From contig CALUPT010000013.1 in NCBI GenBank assembly GCA_944322715.1, positions 36,266 through 100,265 of the forward strand: a stretch of 64,000 nucleotides of DNA, written 5' to 3'. This document shows positions 38,606 to 47,906 of this stretch, piece after piece. This DNA is from an uncultured Bacteroidales bacterium. Lineage in GTDB: Bacteria; Bacteroidota; Bacteroidia; Bacteroidales; UBA932. The notes under the pieces were generated by a model. That model worked only from the letters and a program-made list of their open reading frames with translations, searched no databases and had not been told where the DNA came from. Position 1 is the first letter of the stretch, and each line of letters starts with the position of its first letter. Both the position numbers and the translations under genes were made by a program.

Positions 38606-38657
38606 GGGCAGGTCCATCCCTGAAAATAAAATCATTTACAGAGGGATGGACCTGCCC
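38606..38657. repeat. 16-bp perfect inverted repeat
   Basis: GGGCAGGTCCATCCCT (38606-38621) and AGGGATGGACCTGCCC (38642-38657) are exact complements around a 20-nt AT-rich loop. It lies between two convergent genes. There is no T run on the plus side, so it may be a bidirectional terminator or a small mobile repeat. Confidence 0.8.
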
Positions 38658-38688
38658 TTATAAGCGTAGCGGAGTTGGAGACGATAGG

Positions 38689-39159
38689 CTACCGGGCCTT
38701 TACTGCAACATAATTGTAGGTTGCACCATCTGTTTCTTCCTTAAGTTGTAGGTTCGTGTCGTCAATCTTGACAATCTGGAAGAACGAAGATTTTCCGTCA
38801 CTGTATGTTGCCGTAAAATAACTGGAGACATCGACGGTGAATGATACTGTCGCAGCAACGGCCGTAGATAATCCGTCGGAATTGTTGTAGACGAACTCCA
38901 TCGTCTTTTTCTCATCAAAAGTCAAGGTGTAGGTGTACCAGCCGTTTGTAAGTCCTTCTGTCAGATTGAAAGATTCTTCCACTCCATTTTCGTTGACTTG
39001 GGTCCCGTACCATTCAGTGATGGTCCACTCTCCTATCAGAGGTTCGTAATACCCGTATAGAGGGTCGCTTTCTGCCGGATTGTCCGTTTCTGGTTTATTG
39101 CAGGAATTGAATACGGCTAAAATGCAGGCAAGGCCTGCACAACAAAAAAATTTTTTCAT
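38689..39159 (-). CDS. Small surface or periplasmic lipoprotein, lipocalin-like
   Basis: A 156-residue lipoprotein with lipobox Cys20 (LAVFNSCNK). The mature part begins with a Pro/Asp-rich linker, then YEPLIGEWTITEWYG and repeated beta strands, ending QIVKIDDTNLQLKEE. This resembles lipocalin-like lipoproteins of Bacteroidota, in which LIGxWxxT is the first strand. The function is unknown. It follows the frame-disrupted BACON lipoprotein gene with a 24-bp gap, in the same direction. Confidence 0.65.
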   Translation of the reverse strand: MKKFFCCAGLACILAVFNSCNKPETDNPAESDPLYGYYEPLIGEWTITEWYGTQVNENGVEESFNLTEGLTNGWYTYTLTFDEKKTMEFVYNNSDGLSTAVAATVSFTVDVSSYFTATYSDGKSSFFQIVKIDDTNLQLKEETDGATYNYVAVKAR

Positions 39160-39183
39160 TTGAACATGTATTTAAATTGATTA

Positions 39184-40325
39184 TTAATGGATCTTGACAT
39201 TGCGGAGAATAACATTGTCAGAATAAGCTACAGATCCTGGTAAAGCTGTGGCTGTATAAATGTAGTATGACATATATTTTGCATCAGTATTGACAGCCTT
39301 GACGGTTATTATGCACTTGACCGGGATGTCCGGGAGCAAAGTCCCTTCTATGTTATTGCCATAGCCCCAGTCCTTTCCCGCCAGAGATATCTTTACGAAT
39401 TGTTTGGAATACTGATTCCCGAGATCATCAGAAATGAAGGTTTTCTGTGTAAACGCGTTAACATTATTCAGGGTCACATTCATATTCCCGTATGCGTATG
39501 TATTCGTAAGCGTAAAGGTCAATGTAACCTCATCTCCGTCACGGGTGCAACTTGCCAGTCTGACTTCAAGGTTCTCTAGATCAGTGTCTACGACAGCTTC
39601 CGAATAATCCGGTTCATCAGGAATTGCAGGATTGTCAGGATCATCGGGCAATGAATAATCCTTTGTCAGAAGCTCGATATAGTCATCGCTGTATGAAATG
39701 CCCGAGTTGTTTTGTGCGTAGGCTTTGAAATAATAGTGAGTATTGGCTGCCAATCCGCTAATATGGCTTTCAAAAGATTGTGGCTGTTTCGAATCCCCGA
39801 GATTGGTATGCTCATCGTCAATGGTCGGATTGCCGGTTCTATTCCAGCATATACCATAAGAAGAGACATCTGATGTGCCGACAGATATCAGAGAACCTGA
39901 TATCGTTACGCTTTGGTAGGTCAGTCCGGAATATTCCCCGATGGTTACAATCGGTTTCTCGCTGGAGACAATCTCCATCTCGATGGGAATGACCTTTTTG
40001 ATTCCGGACAGGTTGAATTCAATGTATCCGCTATAAATTCCTGCAGATAATCCTGCCCTTGATACGTTTACTTCAATGAGCTCGTTTGCCCCCCCCGTAG
40101 GTTTCCTGCAACTTTATCCAGCTGTATCCAACTGTTGGATGCAGTTGCGTTCCAGGAAAGTGAAGTGCTTTGCAGATTGGTTAATGTGATGATAGCGGAT
40201 GATTGAATCCTGCCAAAGTCCAGAATGTCTGGTGATATCACAGCTCCTGTAGAATCTTCGGCTACAGGCTTGCTGCATGATAACAGCACCAGCGAAGGCA
40301 ATAATAACAATAAAAACTTTTTCAT
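39184..40325 (-). pseudogene. BACON/Fn3-like lipoprotein gene broken at a G8 tract
   Basis: The first frame (40325 to about 40096) encodes a signal peptide with lipobox Cys17 (LVLLSCSK) and the start of a BACON-like Ig domain (ISPDILDFG...SNSWIQLDKVAGNL). At 40089-40096 the minus strand has eight G, after which the frame hits a stop at TAA. One added G (or two removed) joins it to GANELIEVNVSRAGLSAG and the long frame ending at 39184: Fn3-like SYGICWNRTG...GLAANTHYYFKAY, then a beta domain. The restored protein has about 380 residues. It is either phase-variable, programmed, truly broken, or an assembly error. Confidence 0.75.
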
Positions 40326-40382
40326 ATAAAATTTGGTTTTGGGTTATTGCTGGTTCTGGCTTCTATGATTCAAAACTGCCGC

Positions 40383-40412
40383 CAAATTTAGTGATTATTT
40401 TTGAAAAACAAG
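40383..40412 (-). promoter_or_regulatory. Probable promoter of the lipoprotein pair
   Basis: The minus strand reads CTTG (40412-40409), 18 bp, then TAAATTTG (40390-40383), close to the TTTG-N19-21-TAnnTTTG consensus. Confidence 0.5.
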
Positions 40413-40515
40413 TCGGATTTAACGGCATAATGATGCCATCTGAAACAGCGGAGCACCGAAATGTGGCACCGTTTCAAAAAAACAGGGGCGGATGTGCATA
40501 TTTGATTAAAATTGC

Positions 40516-40523
40516 TAACTTTG
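40516..40523 (+). promoter_or_regulatory. Probable -7 box of korA
   Basis: TAACTTTG matches TAnnTTTG, about 40 bp before the korA start. It is divergent from the lipoprotein promoter about 110 bp away. Confidence 0.5.
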
Positions 40524-40562
40524 ATAGGCTTTTTTTGAACGTATATAAAACAGTTAACAGAG

Positions 40563-42404
40563 ATGCAACACAAAGTAATTGATGTCAAGGATGTTGTGAT
40601 TCGTTTTGCCGGAGATTCGGGAGATGGCATGCAGCTGACCGGATCTCTTTTTGCGGACATGTCCGCCGTCTACGGCAACGGCCTGTCCACATTTCCTGAC
40701 TTCCCCGCCGAGATCCGTGCTCCCCACGGAACCGTGTCAGGAGTATCCGGTTTTACGGTGCATATCGGCAGCGGTCACATCAGTACGCCCGGTGATTTCT
40801 GCGACATGCTCGTCGCCATGAACCCTGCAGCATTGAAGACCAACGCAAAATGGCTCAAAAGGACGGCTCTCGTGCTGATAGACGAGGATGCGTTCGATGA
40901 TGCGGGGATGGAGAAGGCCGGTTTCAGGGAGAATCCGTTCACGGAACTGAAGATCGAGGACAGGACCATTATCTCCGCCCCGATCACGACACTGACATAC
41001 GAGAGCCTGAAAGACAGCGGTCTCGACCACAAGAGCATCGGCAGGTGCAAGAACATGTTCACTCTCGGAATGGCCTGCTTCATCTACAGCCGTCCTGTGG
41101 AATATATTTTCGGCTATCTTGAGAAGAAGTTCGGGAAGAAGCATCCGGAACTTGTGGCTCCGAACAGGAAGGTCCTGCAGGATGGATACAACTACGCATC
41201 CAATATTCAGGCAATCCCTGACACATACCAAATAGAACCGGAGCACAAGGAGCCGGGCATTTACCGCAACATTACCGGAAACCAGGCTGTGGCGTGGGGA
41301 CTTCTGGCGGCGGCGGAGAAGGCCGGCCTGAAACTGTTCTGCGGTTCCTATCCGATCACTCCTGCGACTGCCATACTGGAGGAGCTGGCCATACACAAGA
41401 GTCTGGGGGCGACAACCCTGCAGGCTGAGGATGAGATTGCGGGGATATGTACGGCAATCGGTGCGGCGTATGCCGGGGACCTTGCCGTCACCACCACTTC
41501 GGGACCCGGTCTCTCTCTCAAGTCCGAGGCTCTCGGTCTTGCGGTGATGACGGAACTGCCGATAGTGATAGTGGATGTGCAGAGGGCCGGGCCTTCGACC
41601 GGTATCCCGACCAAGACGGAGCAGACAGACCTGAACCAGGTGCTGTACGGGAGGAACGGAGAGTGCCCTTTGGTGGTAATGGCCGCCCATTCCCCAGCAA
41701 ACTGTTTCGATGCGGCATTCAATGCTGCGAAGATTGCCCTGGAGCATTTGACTCCTGTCGTCCTGCTTTCGGAGGGCTTTCTCGGGAACGGCTCGGAGCC
41801 GTGGCGCATACCGTCGATGGCTGACTATCCTGAGATAAGGCCGCCGTGTGCAAGGGAGTCTGACAGGGGCAGCTTCAAACCTTTTGAAAGGGATCCGGAG
41901 ACGATGGCGCGCAGATGGGCCGTGCCAGGACAGAAGGGTTTCGAGCACAGGGTAGGCGGCCTGGAGAAGAACCATGATGGAGTGCTTTCCTCCGCTCCGG
42001 AGAACCATGCGCTCATGGTCCGGGAGAGGGCGGAGAAGGTCTCACGTGTGGCAGACTGCATCCCTGCTCTTGAGGTCGATGGCCCGCAGCGGGGTCCGCT
42101 TCTTGTCGTGGGCTGGGGCGGAACATACGGACATCTCAGTTCGGCAGTGGCACAGGCCAGGTCCGAAGGTATGGAAGTAAGTTATGCGCATTTCGACTAT
42201 ATCAACCCTCTGCCGAAGAATACGGCGGAAGTCCTTGCCGGATACGACCGGATACTCGTATGCGAACTGAACAGCGGCCATTTTGCCGGTTACCTGAGGT
42301 CGGTGCTGCCTCAGTTCGGTTATATGCAGTACAACAAGGTGGAAGGCCAGCCGTTCCTTGTGCAGGAACTGGTCTCGGCAATAGAGGATGCCTTGAAACG
42401 TTAG
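40563..42404 (+). CDS. korA: 2-oxoglutarate:ferredoxin oxidoreductase alpha subunit (gamma-alpha fusion)
   Basis: With the beta subunit it interconverts 2-oxoglutarate plus CoA with succinyl-CoA plus CO2, using ferredoxin. It has 613 residues. The N-terminal gamma domain has IRFAGDSGDGMQLTGSLFAD. The alpha (pyrimidine-binding) domain begins near residue 225 with ITGNQAVAWGLLAAAEKAG and contains YPITPATAILEELA and TTSGPGLSLKSEALGLAVM. The fused form is typical of KorA. korB follows after 93 bp. Confidence 0.9.
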   Translation: MQHKVIDVKDVVIRFAGDSGDGMQLTGSLFADMSAVYGNGLSTFPDFPAEIRAPHGTVSGVSGFTVHIGSGHISTPGDFCDMLVAMNPAALKTNAKWLKRTALVLIDEDAFDDAGMEKAGFRENPFTELKIEDRTIISAPITTLTYESLKDSGLDHKSIGRCKNMFTLGMACFIYSRPVEYIFGYLEKKFGKKHPELVAPNRKVLQDGYNYASNIQAIPDTYQIEPEHKEPGIYRNITGNQAVAWGLLAAAEKAGLKLFCGSYPITPATAILEELAIHKSLGATTLQAEDEIAGICTAIGAAYAGDLAVTTTSGPGLSLKSEALGLAVMTELPIVIVDVQRAGPSTGIPTKTEQTDLNQVLYGRNGECPLVVMAAHSPANCFDAAFNAAKIALEHLTPVVLLSEGFLGNGSEPWRIPSMADYPEIRPPCARESDRGSFKPFERDPETMARRWAVPGQKGFEHRVGGLEKNHDGVLSSAPENHALMVRERAEKVSRVADCIPALEVDGPQRGPLLVVGWGGTYGHLSSAVAQARSEGMEVSYAHFDYINPLPKNTAEVLAGYDRILVCELNSGHFAGYLRSVLPQFGYMQYNKVEGQPFLVQELVSAIEDALKR

Positions 42405-42497
42405 CATGAAGTACGGGTGCGGAGGTTTTACCGGAAAATGAGGTGAATCCCATCCGGGCCGGGACGAATGATCTGAAAATAAAAAGGAAAGAAAGAC

Positions 42498-43514
42498 ATG
42501 AAATATACTTATACTGATTTCAAGAGTGACCAGGAGGTCAGGTGGTGCCCGGGATGCGGGGACCATGCGGTGCTTGCAGCCATGCAGAGGGCCATGCCGC
42601 GGGTGGCGGAAGCCTTGGGATATGAAAAGGAACGCTTCGTCGTCGTATCCGGTATCGGGTGTTCATCCAGACTGCCGTACTATATGGATACATACGGCTT
42701 CCACGGAATACACGGGCGTGCCACGGCCATTTCCACGGGAATAAAGGTCGCGAACCCATCCCTGAACGTATGGCAGGCCTGCGGCGATGGCGATGCCCTC
42801 GCAATAGGAGGAAACCATTTCATACATGCCGTAAGAAGGAATATCGATATCAATATCATCCTGTTCAACAACCAGATATACGGTCTGACCAAAGGGCAGT
42901 ATTCCCCGACATCGAAGTTCGGGGCAATCACCAAGACATCCCCTTACGGGACGGTCGAGCATCCTTTCAACCCGGGAAGCCTTGTGCTGGGTGCGAAAGG
43001 GACTTTCTTCGCGAGGGGACTGGACACGGAACTGAAACTGAACGAGGAGATCATGGTCGCTGCGGCGACCCACAACGGGACATCCGTGGTGGAGATGCTT
43101 ACCAACTGCGTGATATTCAACAACGGGGCCCACTCGACCATCTCCGACCGTGCGACCAAGGCGGACAGGACAATCGTGCTCAGGCATGGGGAAAAGATGA
43201 TATTCGGCAAGGACAGGAACAAGGGGCTTGTACTGGACGGATTGAAACTCAAGGTCGTCACCATAGGCGAGAAGGGGATAACGGAGGATGATATACTCAC
43301 CCATGATGCACATGAAGACAATATCGGAATCCACACGATGCTTGCCGACATGAAGTATCCTGAATATCCGGTTGCACTCGGGGTGATCAGGGATGTGGCG
43401 GATGTCACCTACGATGGGGGAGTGAGGATGCAGGCGGAACAGGTGACTGCCAAGGCGAAAATACATTGCGTGGATGACCTGCTCCGCAGCGGCTCCACAT
43501 GGGAGGTGAAATAG
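42498..43514 (+). CDS. korB: 2-oxoglutarate:ferredoxin oxidoreductase beta subunit
   Basis: The thiamine-diphosphate and Fe-S-binding beta subunit, 338 residues. VRWCPGCGDHAVLAAMQ supplies the CPGCGDH motif. SGIGCSSRLPYYMDTYGFHGIHGR follows in two parts, and the ThDP motif is GDGDALAIGGNH...NNQIYGLTKGQYSPTS. It partners with the upstream korA and is followed by glutamate dehydrogenase, which uses the same 2-oxoacid. Confidence 0.92.
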   Translation: MKYTYTDFKSDQEVRWCPGCGDHAVLAAMQRAMPRVAEALGYEKERFVVVSGIGCSSRLPYYMDTYGFHGIHGRATAISTGIKVANPSLNVWQACGDGDALAIGGNHFIHAVRRNIDINIILFNNQIYGLTKGQYSPTSKFGAITKTSPYGTVEHPFNPGSLVLGAKGTFFARGLDTELKLNEEIMVAAATHNGTSVVEMLTNCVIFNNGAHSTISDRATKADRTIVLRHGEKMIFGKDRNKGLVLDGLKLKVVTIGEKGITEDDILTHDAHEDNIGIHTMLADMKYPEYPVALGVIRDVADVTYDGGVRMQAEQVTAKAKIHCVDDLLRSGSTWEVK

Positions 43515-43583
43515 CTTCCGGGACCGGTGCGGGAAAGGCCTGTCCGAATAAAGCGGGAACCTATTTTTAATAACATTATAATA

Positions 43584-44921
43584 ATGAAAACCAATGAAAT
43601 AATGGCTGGACTGCAGGCCAAGTACCCTAACGAGAAGGAATACCTTCAGGCAGTCCGTGAAGTTCTGGAATCCATAGAGGACACCTACAACAGACATCCG
43701 GAATTCGAGGATGCGAAGATCGTGGAGCGTCTGGTGGAGCCTGACAGAATCTTTACATTCAGGGTTACGTGGGTTGATGACAACGGTCAGATACGTATCA
43801 ATACCGGATACCGTGTGCAGTTCAACAGTGCGATAGGCCCGTATAAGGGAGGCTTGCGTTTCCATCCTTCCGTCAACCTGTCCATACTGAAGTTCCTCGG
43901 ATTCGAACAGACTTTCAAGAATGCCCTTACGACTCTTCCTATGGGCGGGGGAAAGGGAGGTTCGGATTTCAACCCGAAGGGCAAGTCGGATGCCGAGATC
44001 ATGCGTTTCTGCCAGGCTTTCATGCTTGAGCTGTGGCGCAATATCGGGCCTGATACCGATGTGCCTGCCGGCGATATCGGAGTCGGAGGAAGAGAGATCG
44101 GATATCTGTACGGAATGTACAAGAAACTTGCGCGCGAGCATACCGGGGTGCTGACAGGGAAAGGCCTCACCTACGGCGGTTCGCTGATCCGTCCGGAAGC
44201 TACAGGCTATGGCGCCGTGTATTTCGTCCAGCACATACTTCACCGCAACGGTCAGGATATCAAGGGAAAGACAGTCGCAATCTCCGGATTCGGCAATGTG
44301 GCCTGGGGTGCGGCGAAAAAGGCAACCCAGCTCGGGGCGAAGGTAATCGCCATTTCCGGACCGGATGGGGCGATCTATGATCCGGAGGGGATGAATGACG
44401 AGAAGATTGCGTACATGCTGGAGCTCCGTGCGTCCAACAATGATGTCGTCGCTCCTTTTGCGGACAGGTTCCATTCCGCTACATTCTATCCGGGGAAGAA
44501 GGCGTGGAGCATAAAGTGCGACATCGCCATGCCTTGTGCATTCCAGAACGAGATGACGGGGGCGGATGCCGAAGAACTGATAAAGAACGGTACATCCTGC
44601 TGTGTCGAAGTCTCGAATATGGGGTGTACCCCTGAGGCTATCGAGGCTTTCCAGAAAGCCAGGATACTTTTCGCACCGGGAAAGGCCGTCAATGCCGGCG
44701 GAGTCGCGACTTCCGGGCTTGAAATGACGCAGAATGCAATGCATATCAGCTGGAGTGCGGAAGAAGTGGACAGGAAACTGCATGAGATCATGGCTGATAT
44801 CCATCACGCGTGCGTGCAGTACGGCGAGCAGCCGGATGGATATGTCAACTACGTAAAGGGTGCCAATGTGGCGGGATTCATGAAAGTGGCTACAGCGATG
44901 CTGGAGCAGGGAATAATATAA
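43584..44921 (+). CDS. gdhA: NADP-type glutamate dehydrogenase
   Basis: Reductively aminates 2-oxoglutarate to glutamate, the main ammonia-assimilation route in many Bacteroidales. The start at 43584 (MKTNEIMAGL) gives 445 residues, the hexameric small GDH size. Motifs are GPYKGGLRFHPSVNLS, LPMGGGKGGSDFNPKGKS (catalytic Lys), GGSLIRPEATGYGAVYF, and the Rossmann VAISGFGNVAWGAA. A 2-oxoglutarate-forming enzyme upstream and a dicarboxylate transporter downstream fit a shared metabolite. Confidence 0.95.
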   Translation: MKTNEIMAGLQAKYPNEKEYLQAVREVLESIEDTYNRHPEFEDAKIVERLVEPDRIFTFRVTWVDDNGQIRINTGYRVQFNSAIGPYKGGLRFHPSVNLSILKFLGFEQTFKNALTTLPMGGGKGGSDFNPKGKSDAEIMRFCQAFMLELWRNIGPDTDVPAGDIGVGGREIGYLYGMYKKLAREHTGVLTGKGLTYGGSLIRPEATGYGAVYFVQHILHRNGQDIKGKTVAISGFGNVAWGAAKKATQLGAKVIAISGPDGAIYDPEGMNDEKIAYMLELRASNNDVVAPFADRFHSATFYPGKKAWSIKCDIAMPCAFQNEMTGADAEELIKNGTSCCVEVSNMGCTPEAIEAFQKARILFAPGKAVNAGGVATSGLEMTQNAMHISWSAEEVDRKLHEIMADIHHACVQYGEQPDGYVNYVKGANVAGFMKVATAMLEQGII

Positions 44922-44934
44922 TAGGAAAACGGAA

Positions 44935-46374
44935 ATGGGTACAGAAACTAACCGGTTCAATGTGAAGCTCTATGTGATGCTTCCTCTCATTGTCGCGATT
45001 ACGCTCTTCCTGTGGTTTGTCCCGACGACATTTTTCGGGATTGACGGGCTGACCATCACGGAGCAGAGGACTATCGCCATTTTTGTCTTTGCCGCACTGA
45101 TGTGGATGTTCGAGGTGATTCCTACGTGGACGACATCCGTGCTGATAATAGTGATAATGCTGCTGACAATATCCGACAGCAGCCTGCCCTTCCTCAAGGC
45201 TACCGGTGTGCCGGATGAACTGGGGACGCTGGTCAGCTACAAGTCGTTGCTGGCGACGTTCGCTGATCCTGTGATAATGCTGTTCCTGGGCGGCTTCGTC
45301 CTGGCGATAGCATCATCCAAGTACGGTCTGGATGTCCAGCTTGCGAGGGTGCTCCTGAAACCGTTCGGGAAAAAGTCTGAATTTGTCCTGCTCGGGTTCC
45401 TTCTGGTCATAGGTACATTCTCCATGTTCATGAGCAATACGGCGACGGCCGCGATGATGCTGACTTTCCTGGCTCCGGTGCTGAAGACTCTTCCTCCGGA
45501 TGGAAAAGGCCGTATCGCCCTGGCGCTTGCAATACCGATAGCGGCCAATATCGGAGGTATAGGTACGCCTATCGGCACGCCTCCGAATGCGATAGCCTTC
45601 GGTTATCTCAACGACACCCTCCATCTGGATGTCACTTTCGCCGACTGGATGAAGATAATGGTGCCTTATGTCTATGTGATGCTGCTGATAGCATGGGGAC
45701 TTCTTCTGTGGCAGTATCCGTTCAAGCAGAAGACCATCGAACTGAAGATAGAAAGCGACCACAAGAGGTCGTGGAGAACGTATGTGGTATGGGCCACTTT
45801 CGGTATCACCATCCTTCTGTGGGTGTTGGAGAGCGTTGTAGGCATAAATTCCTATGTCGTGGCGATGATTCCCGTCGGGGTCTTCTGCGTCACCGGAGTA
45901 ATCAAAGAGGAGGATCTCAAGGAGATCAACTGGAGCGTGCTGTGGATGGTAGCGGGCGGTTTCGCTCTCGGTCTTGCCCTAAATGCCACCGGACTTGCGG
46001 AGCATTTGGTGTCATCCATTCCGTTCGGAGAATGGCTGCCTCTTGTAGTGGTGCTTGTCGCCGGATTCATCGGCTATTTCATCTCCAACTTCATTTCCAA
46101 CACCGCAGCGGCCAGTCTGATAGTTCCTATCCTGAGTGCTGTCGGTGTAGGTATGGGGGATGCCCTGCTTCCTGTCGGAGGCATCAAGGTACTGCTTGTC
46201 GGGGCGGTACTCGCCACCTCTCTGGCCATGCTGTTCCCTATATCCACGCCGCCTAACGCCCTGGCGCATTCTACCGGTCTTGTGACCACGAAGGATATGA
46301 CCAAGATAGGCATTATGATCGGAGTCATAGGCTTTGTACTGGGATATGGAGTGCTCTTCCTTATTGGAATCTGA
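44935..46374 (+). CDS. SLC13/DASS-family Na+-coupled dicarboxylate transporter
   Basis: An inner-membrane permease of 479 residues with about 11-12 hydrophobic segments. Family marks include LMWMFEVIPTWTTSVLIIV, FMSNTATAAMMLTFLAPVL (the SNT motif), GGIGTPIGTPPNAIAFG, and the inverted-repeat counterpart NFISNTAAASLIVPIL plus ISTPPNALAHSTG. DASS proteins take up C4 dicarboxylates, citrate or sulfate; context favours a dicarboxylate. It starts 13 bp after gdhA, so it is probably in one operon. Confidence 0.9.
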   Translation: MGTETNRFNVKLYVMLPLIVAITLFLWFVPTTFFGIDGLTITEQRTIAIFVFAALMWMFEVIPTWTTSVLIIVIMLLTISDSSLPFLKATGVPDELGTLVSYKSLLATFADPVIMLFLGGFVLAIASSKYGLDVQLARVLLKPFGKKSEFVLLGFLLVIGTFSMFMSNTATAAMMLTFLAPVLKTLPPDGKGRIALALAIPIAANIGGIGTPIGTPPNAIAFGYLNDTLHLDVTFADWMKIMVPYVYVMLLIAWGLLLWQYPFKQKTIELKIESDHKRSWRTYVVWATFGITILLWVLESVVGINSYVVAMIPVGVFCVTGVIKEEDLKEINWSVLWMVAGGFALGLALNATGLAEHLVSSIPFGEWLPLVVVLVAGFIGYFISNFISNTAAASLIVPILSAVGVGMGDALLPVGGIKVLLVGAVLATSLAMLFPISTPPNALAHSTGLVTTKDMTKIGIMIGVIGFVLGYGVLFLIGI

Positions 46375-46443
46375 CAAAAACTTTATAACTTCGCCGTCTG
46401 TAAAATGACGGTAGACAGGGGGATGCCGTATGACATCCCCTTC

Positions 46444-46470
46444 TGTCATCCTGAGCGTAGCGAAGGATCT
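46444..46470. repeat. Dispersed VILSEAKDL repeat before the porin gene
   Basis: TGTCATCC...GGATCT, 27 bp, with one base different in the core (GCGTAGCG) from the copy at 33376. In frame with the porin gene it would encode VILSVAKDL, which creates a false N-terminal extension. Confidence 0.82.
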
Positions 46471-46498
46471 GAATATTGAATTATTAAATGATTGGAAA

Positions 46499-47857
46499 AT
46501 GAAACGTTTTTATGTCCTGTTTTCCGCTGTGCTCCTTTCCACAGCAGGTCTGTATGCGGCGGATGGAGAAACCTCCGGCAGCAGGAAGCAGGAAAGTGCG
46601 GTGAAGCAGGAGCTGCGGAACCATTTCAAGTTCTATGGCTTTGTGCGTAATTTCTTCACTTTCGATACGAGGGAGAGCGTAGCGGGGACGGGCGACCTGT
46701 TCTATTATCTGCCGAAAGATGCGGAGATGAATTCTGACGGGTCGCAGGACCTCAATGCGCAGACCTCTTTCCGCTTTCTTGCAATCACTACGCGGCTCGG
46801 CGTGGATGTGACAGGCTATCAGTACGGAAGGACGAAATTCGGGGCCAAGGTCGAGACGGATTTCTATGCGGGACTGACCGGACTGACCGGAACGGCACAG
46901 CTGAGGCTGCGCCAGGCATACATGACCATCGGATGGGATGGCCTTAGTATGGGAGACCGTGCGGACCGGACTGCATCCGTCACATTGAAGTTGGGACAGG
47001 CCTGGCATCCTCTGGCTGCAGACCAGCCACATGTGACCAGCCTTGAGACAGGAGCACCTTTCAATGCATTCAGCCGTACTCCGCAGGTGCTTATGGATGC
47101 TGCGCTGGGAAAGAATTTCATCCTGACTGCAGGGGCTATATGGCAGATGCAGTACACTTCGACGGGGCCATCCGGAGCGTCGGCCGACTATATCAAGTAT
47201 TCAGGGATTCCCGAGGCGTATTTGGGATTTACGGTAAAGAGCGGCGGATTTATAGGCAGAGTCGGAGCGAGTGTATTGAGTATCAAGCCGCGCAGGACAG
47301 GAGAGAATGCAGCCGGAGTCAAGATGAAGGTCAGCGACCGGATAACCACGGTCAATCCGTATATCTACCTGCAGTACAGGCATAAGGATTTCGAGATCAA
47401 GGCCAAGACGATATACAGCCAGGGCGGGGAGCATATAAACCTCATGAGCGGGTACGGTGTCACCGGCAGGTTCGATGACGGACATTGGGAATATGCCCCG
47501 CTTCAGGCATCCTCCACCTGGGCTTCCCTGTCATACGGCAGGAAATGGCAGGTGATGCTGATGGGCGGGTATATCAGGAATCTCGGCTCTACCGAAGATA
47601 TGGTCAACACGGATGGAAAGATGGATCCGGATGACTTCTGGTTCAGCAAGAACGAATTAAAGAACCTCAATTCAATGTGGAGGATGATTCCTACCGTTGC
47701 CTACAATGTCGGCAAATTCACCCTTGCCCTTGAATACAATATCACTGCAGCCCGGTATGGTGATGGACTTACATACAATGCGAGAGGCCTTTCTACAGAT
47801 GGCCTTCACTGGGTGTACAACAACCGTATCCAAATGATGGCGCGCTTCACCTTCTGA
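46499..47857 (+). CDS. Outer-membrane porin-like beta-barrel protein
   Basis: A protein of 452 residues with a signal peptide (MKRFYVLFSAVLLSTAGLYAA). The mature protein has many amphipathic strands (FKFYGFVRNFFTFDTRES, GRTKFGAKVETDFYAG, LRLRQAYMTIGWDG, WEYAPLQASSTWASLSYG) and ends in IQMMARFTF with a C-terminal Phe, as expected for an outer-membrane barrel. The start at 46499 is used because an ATG at 46430 adds only the translated dispersed repeat. It follows the transporter gene, so it may pass the same substrate, but this is inference. Confidence 0.75.
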   Translation: MKRFYVLFSAVLLSTAGLYAADGETSGSRKQESAVKQELRNHFKFYGFVRNFFTFDTRESVAGTGDLFYYLPKDAEMNSDGSQDLNAQTSFRFLAITTRLGVDVTGYQYGRTKFGAKVETDFYAGLTGLTGTAQLRLRQAYMTIGWDGLSMGDRADRTASVTLKLGQAWHPLAADQPHVTSLETGAPFNAFSRTPQVLMDAALGKNFILTAGAIWQMQYTSTGPSGASADYIKYSGIPEAYLGFTVKSGGFIGRVGASVLSIKPRRTGENAAGVKMKVSDRITTVNPYIYLQYRHKDFEIKAKTIYSQGGEHINLMSGYGVTGRFDDGHWEYAPLQASSTWASLSYGRKWQVMLMGGYIRNLGSTEDMVNTDGKMDPDDFWFSKNELKNLNSMWRMIPTVAYNVGKFTLALEYNITAARYGDGLTYNARGLSTDGLHWVYNNRIQMMARFTF

Positions 47858-47906
47858 GCGGTCTCGCATTATACCAGGTCTTGAATTGTTGTAAAAAATC
47901 AGTACA

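Noticed and set aside
42663..44960. 765-codon minus-strand open frame opposite korB and gdhA
   Set aside because: It lies entirely antisense to two strongly recognised enzymes, has no family motif, and its length is a by-product of the C/G-ending codon bias of the plus-strand genes.
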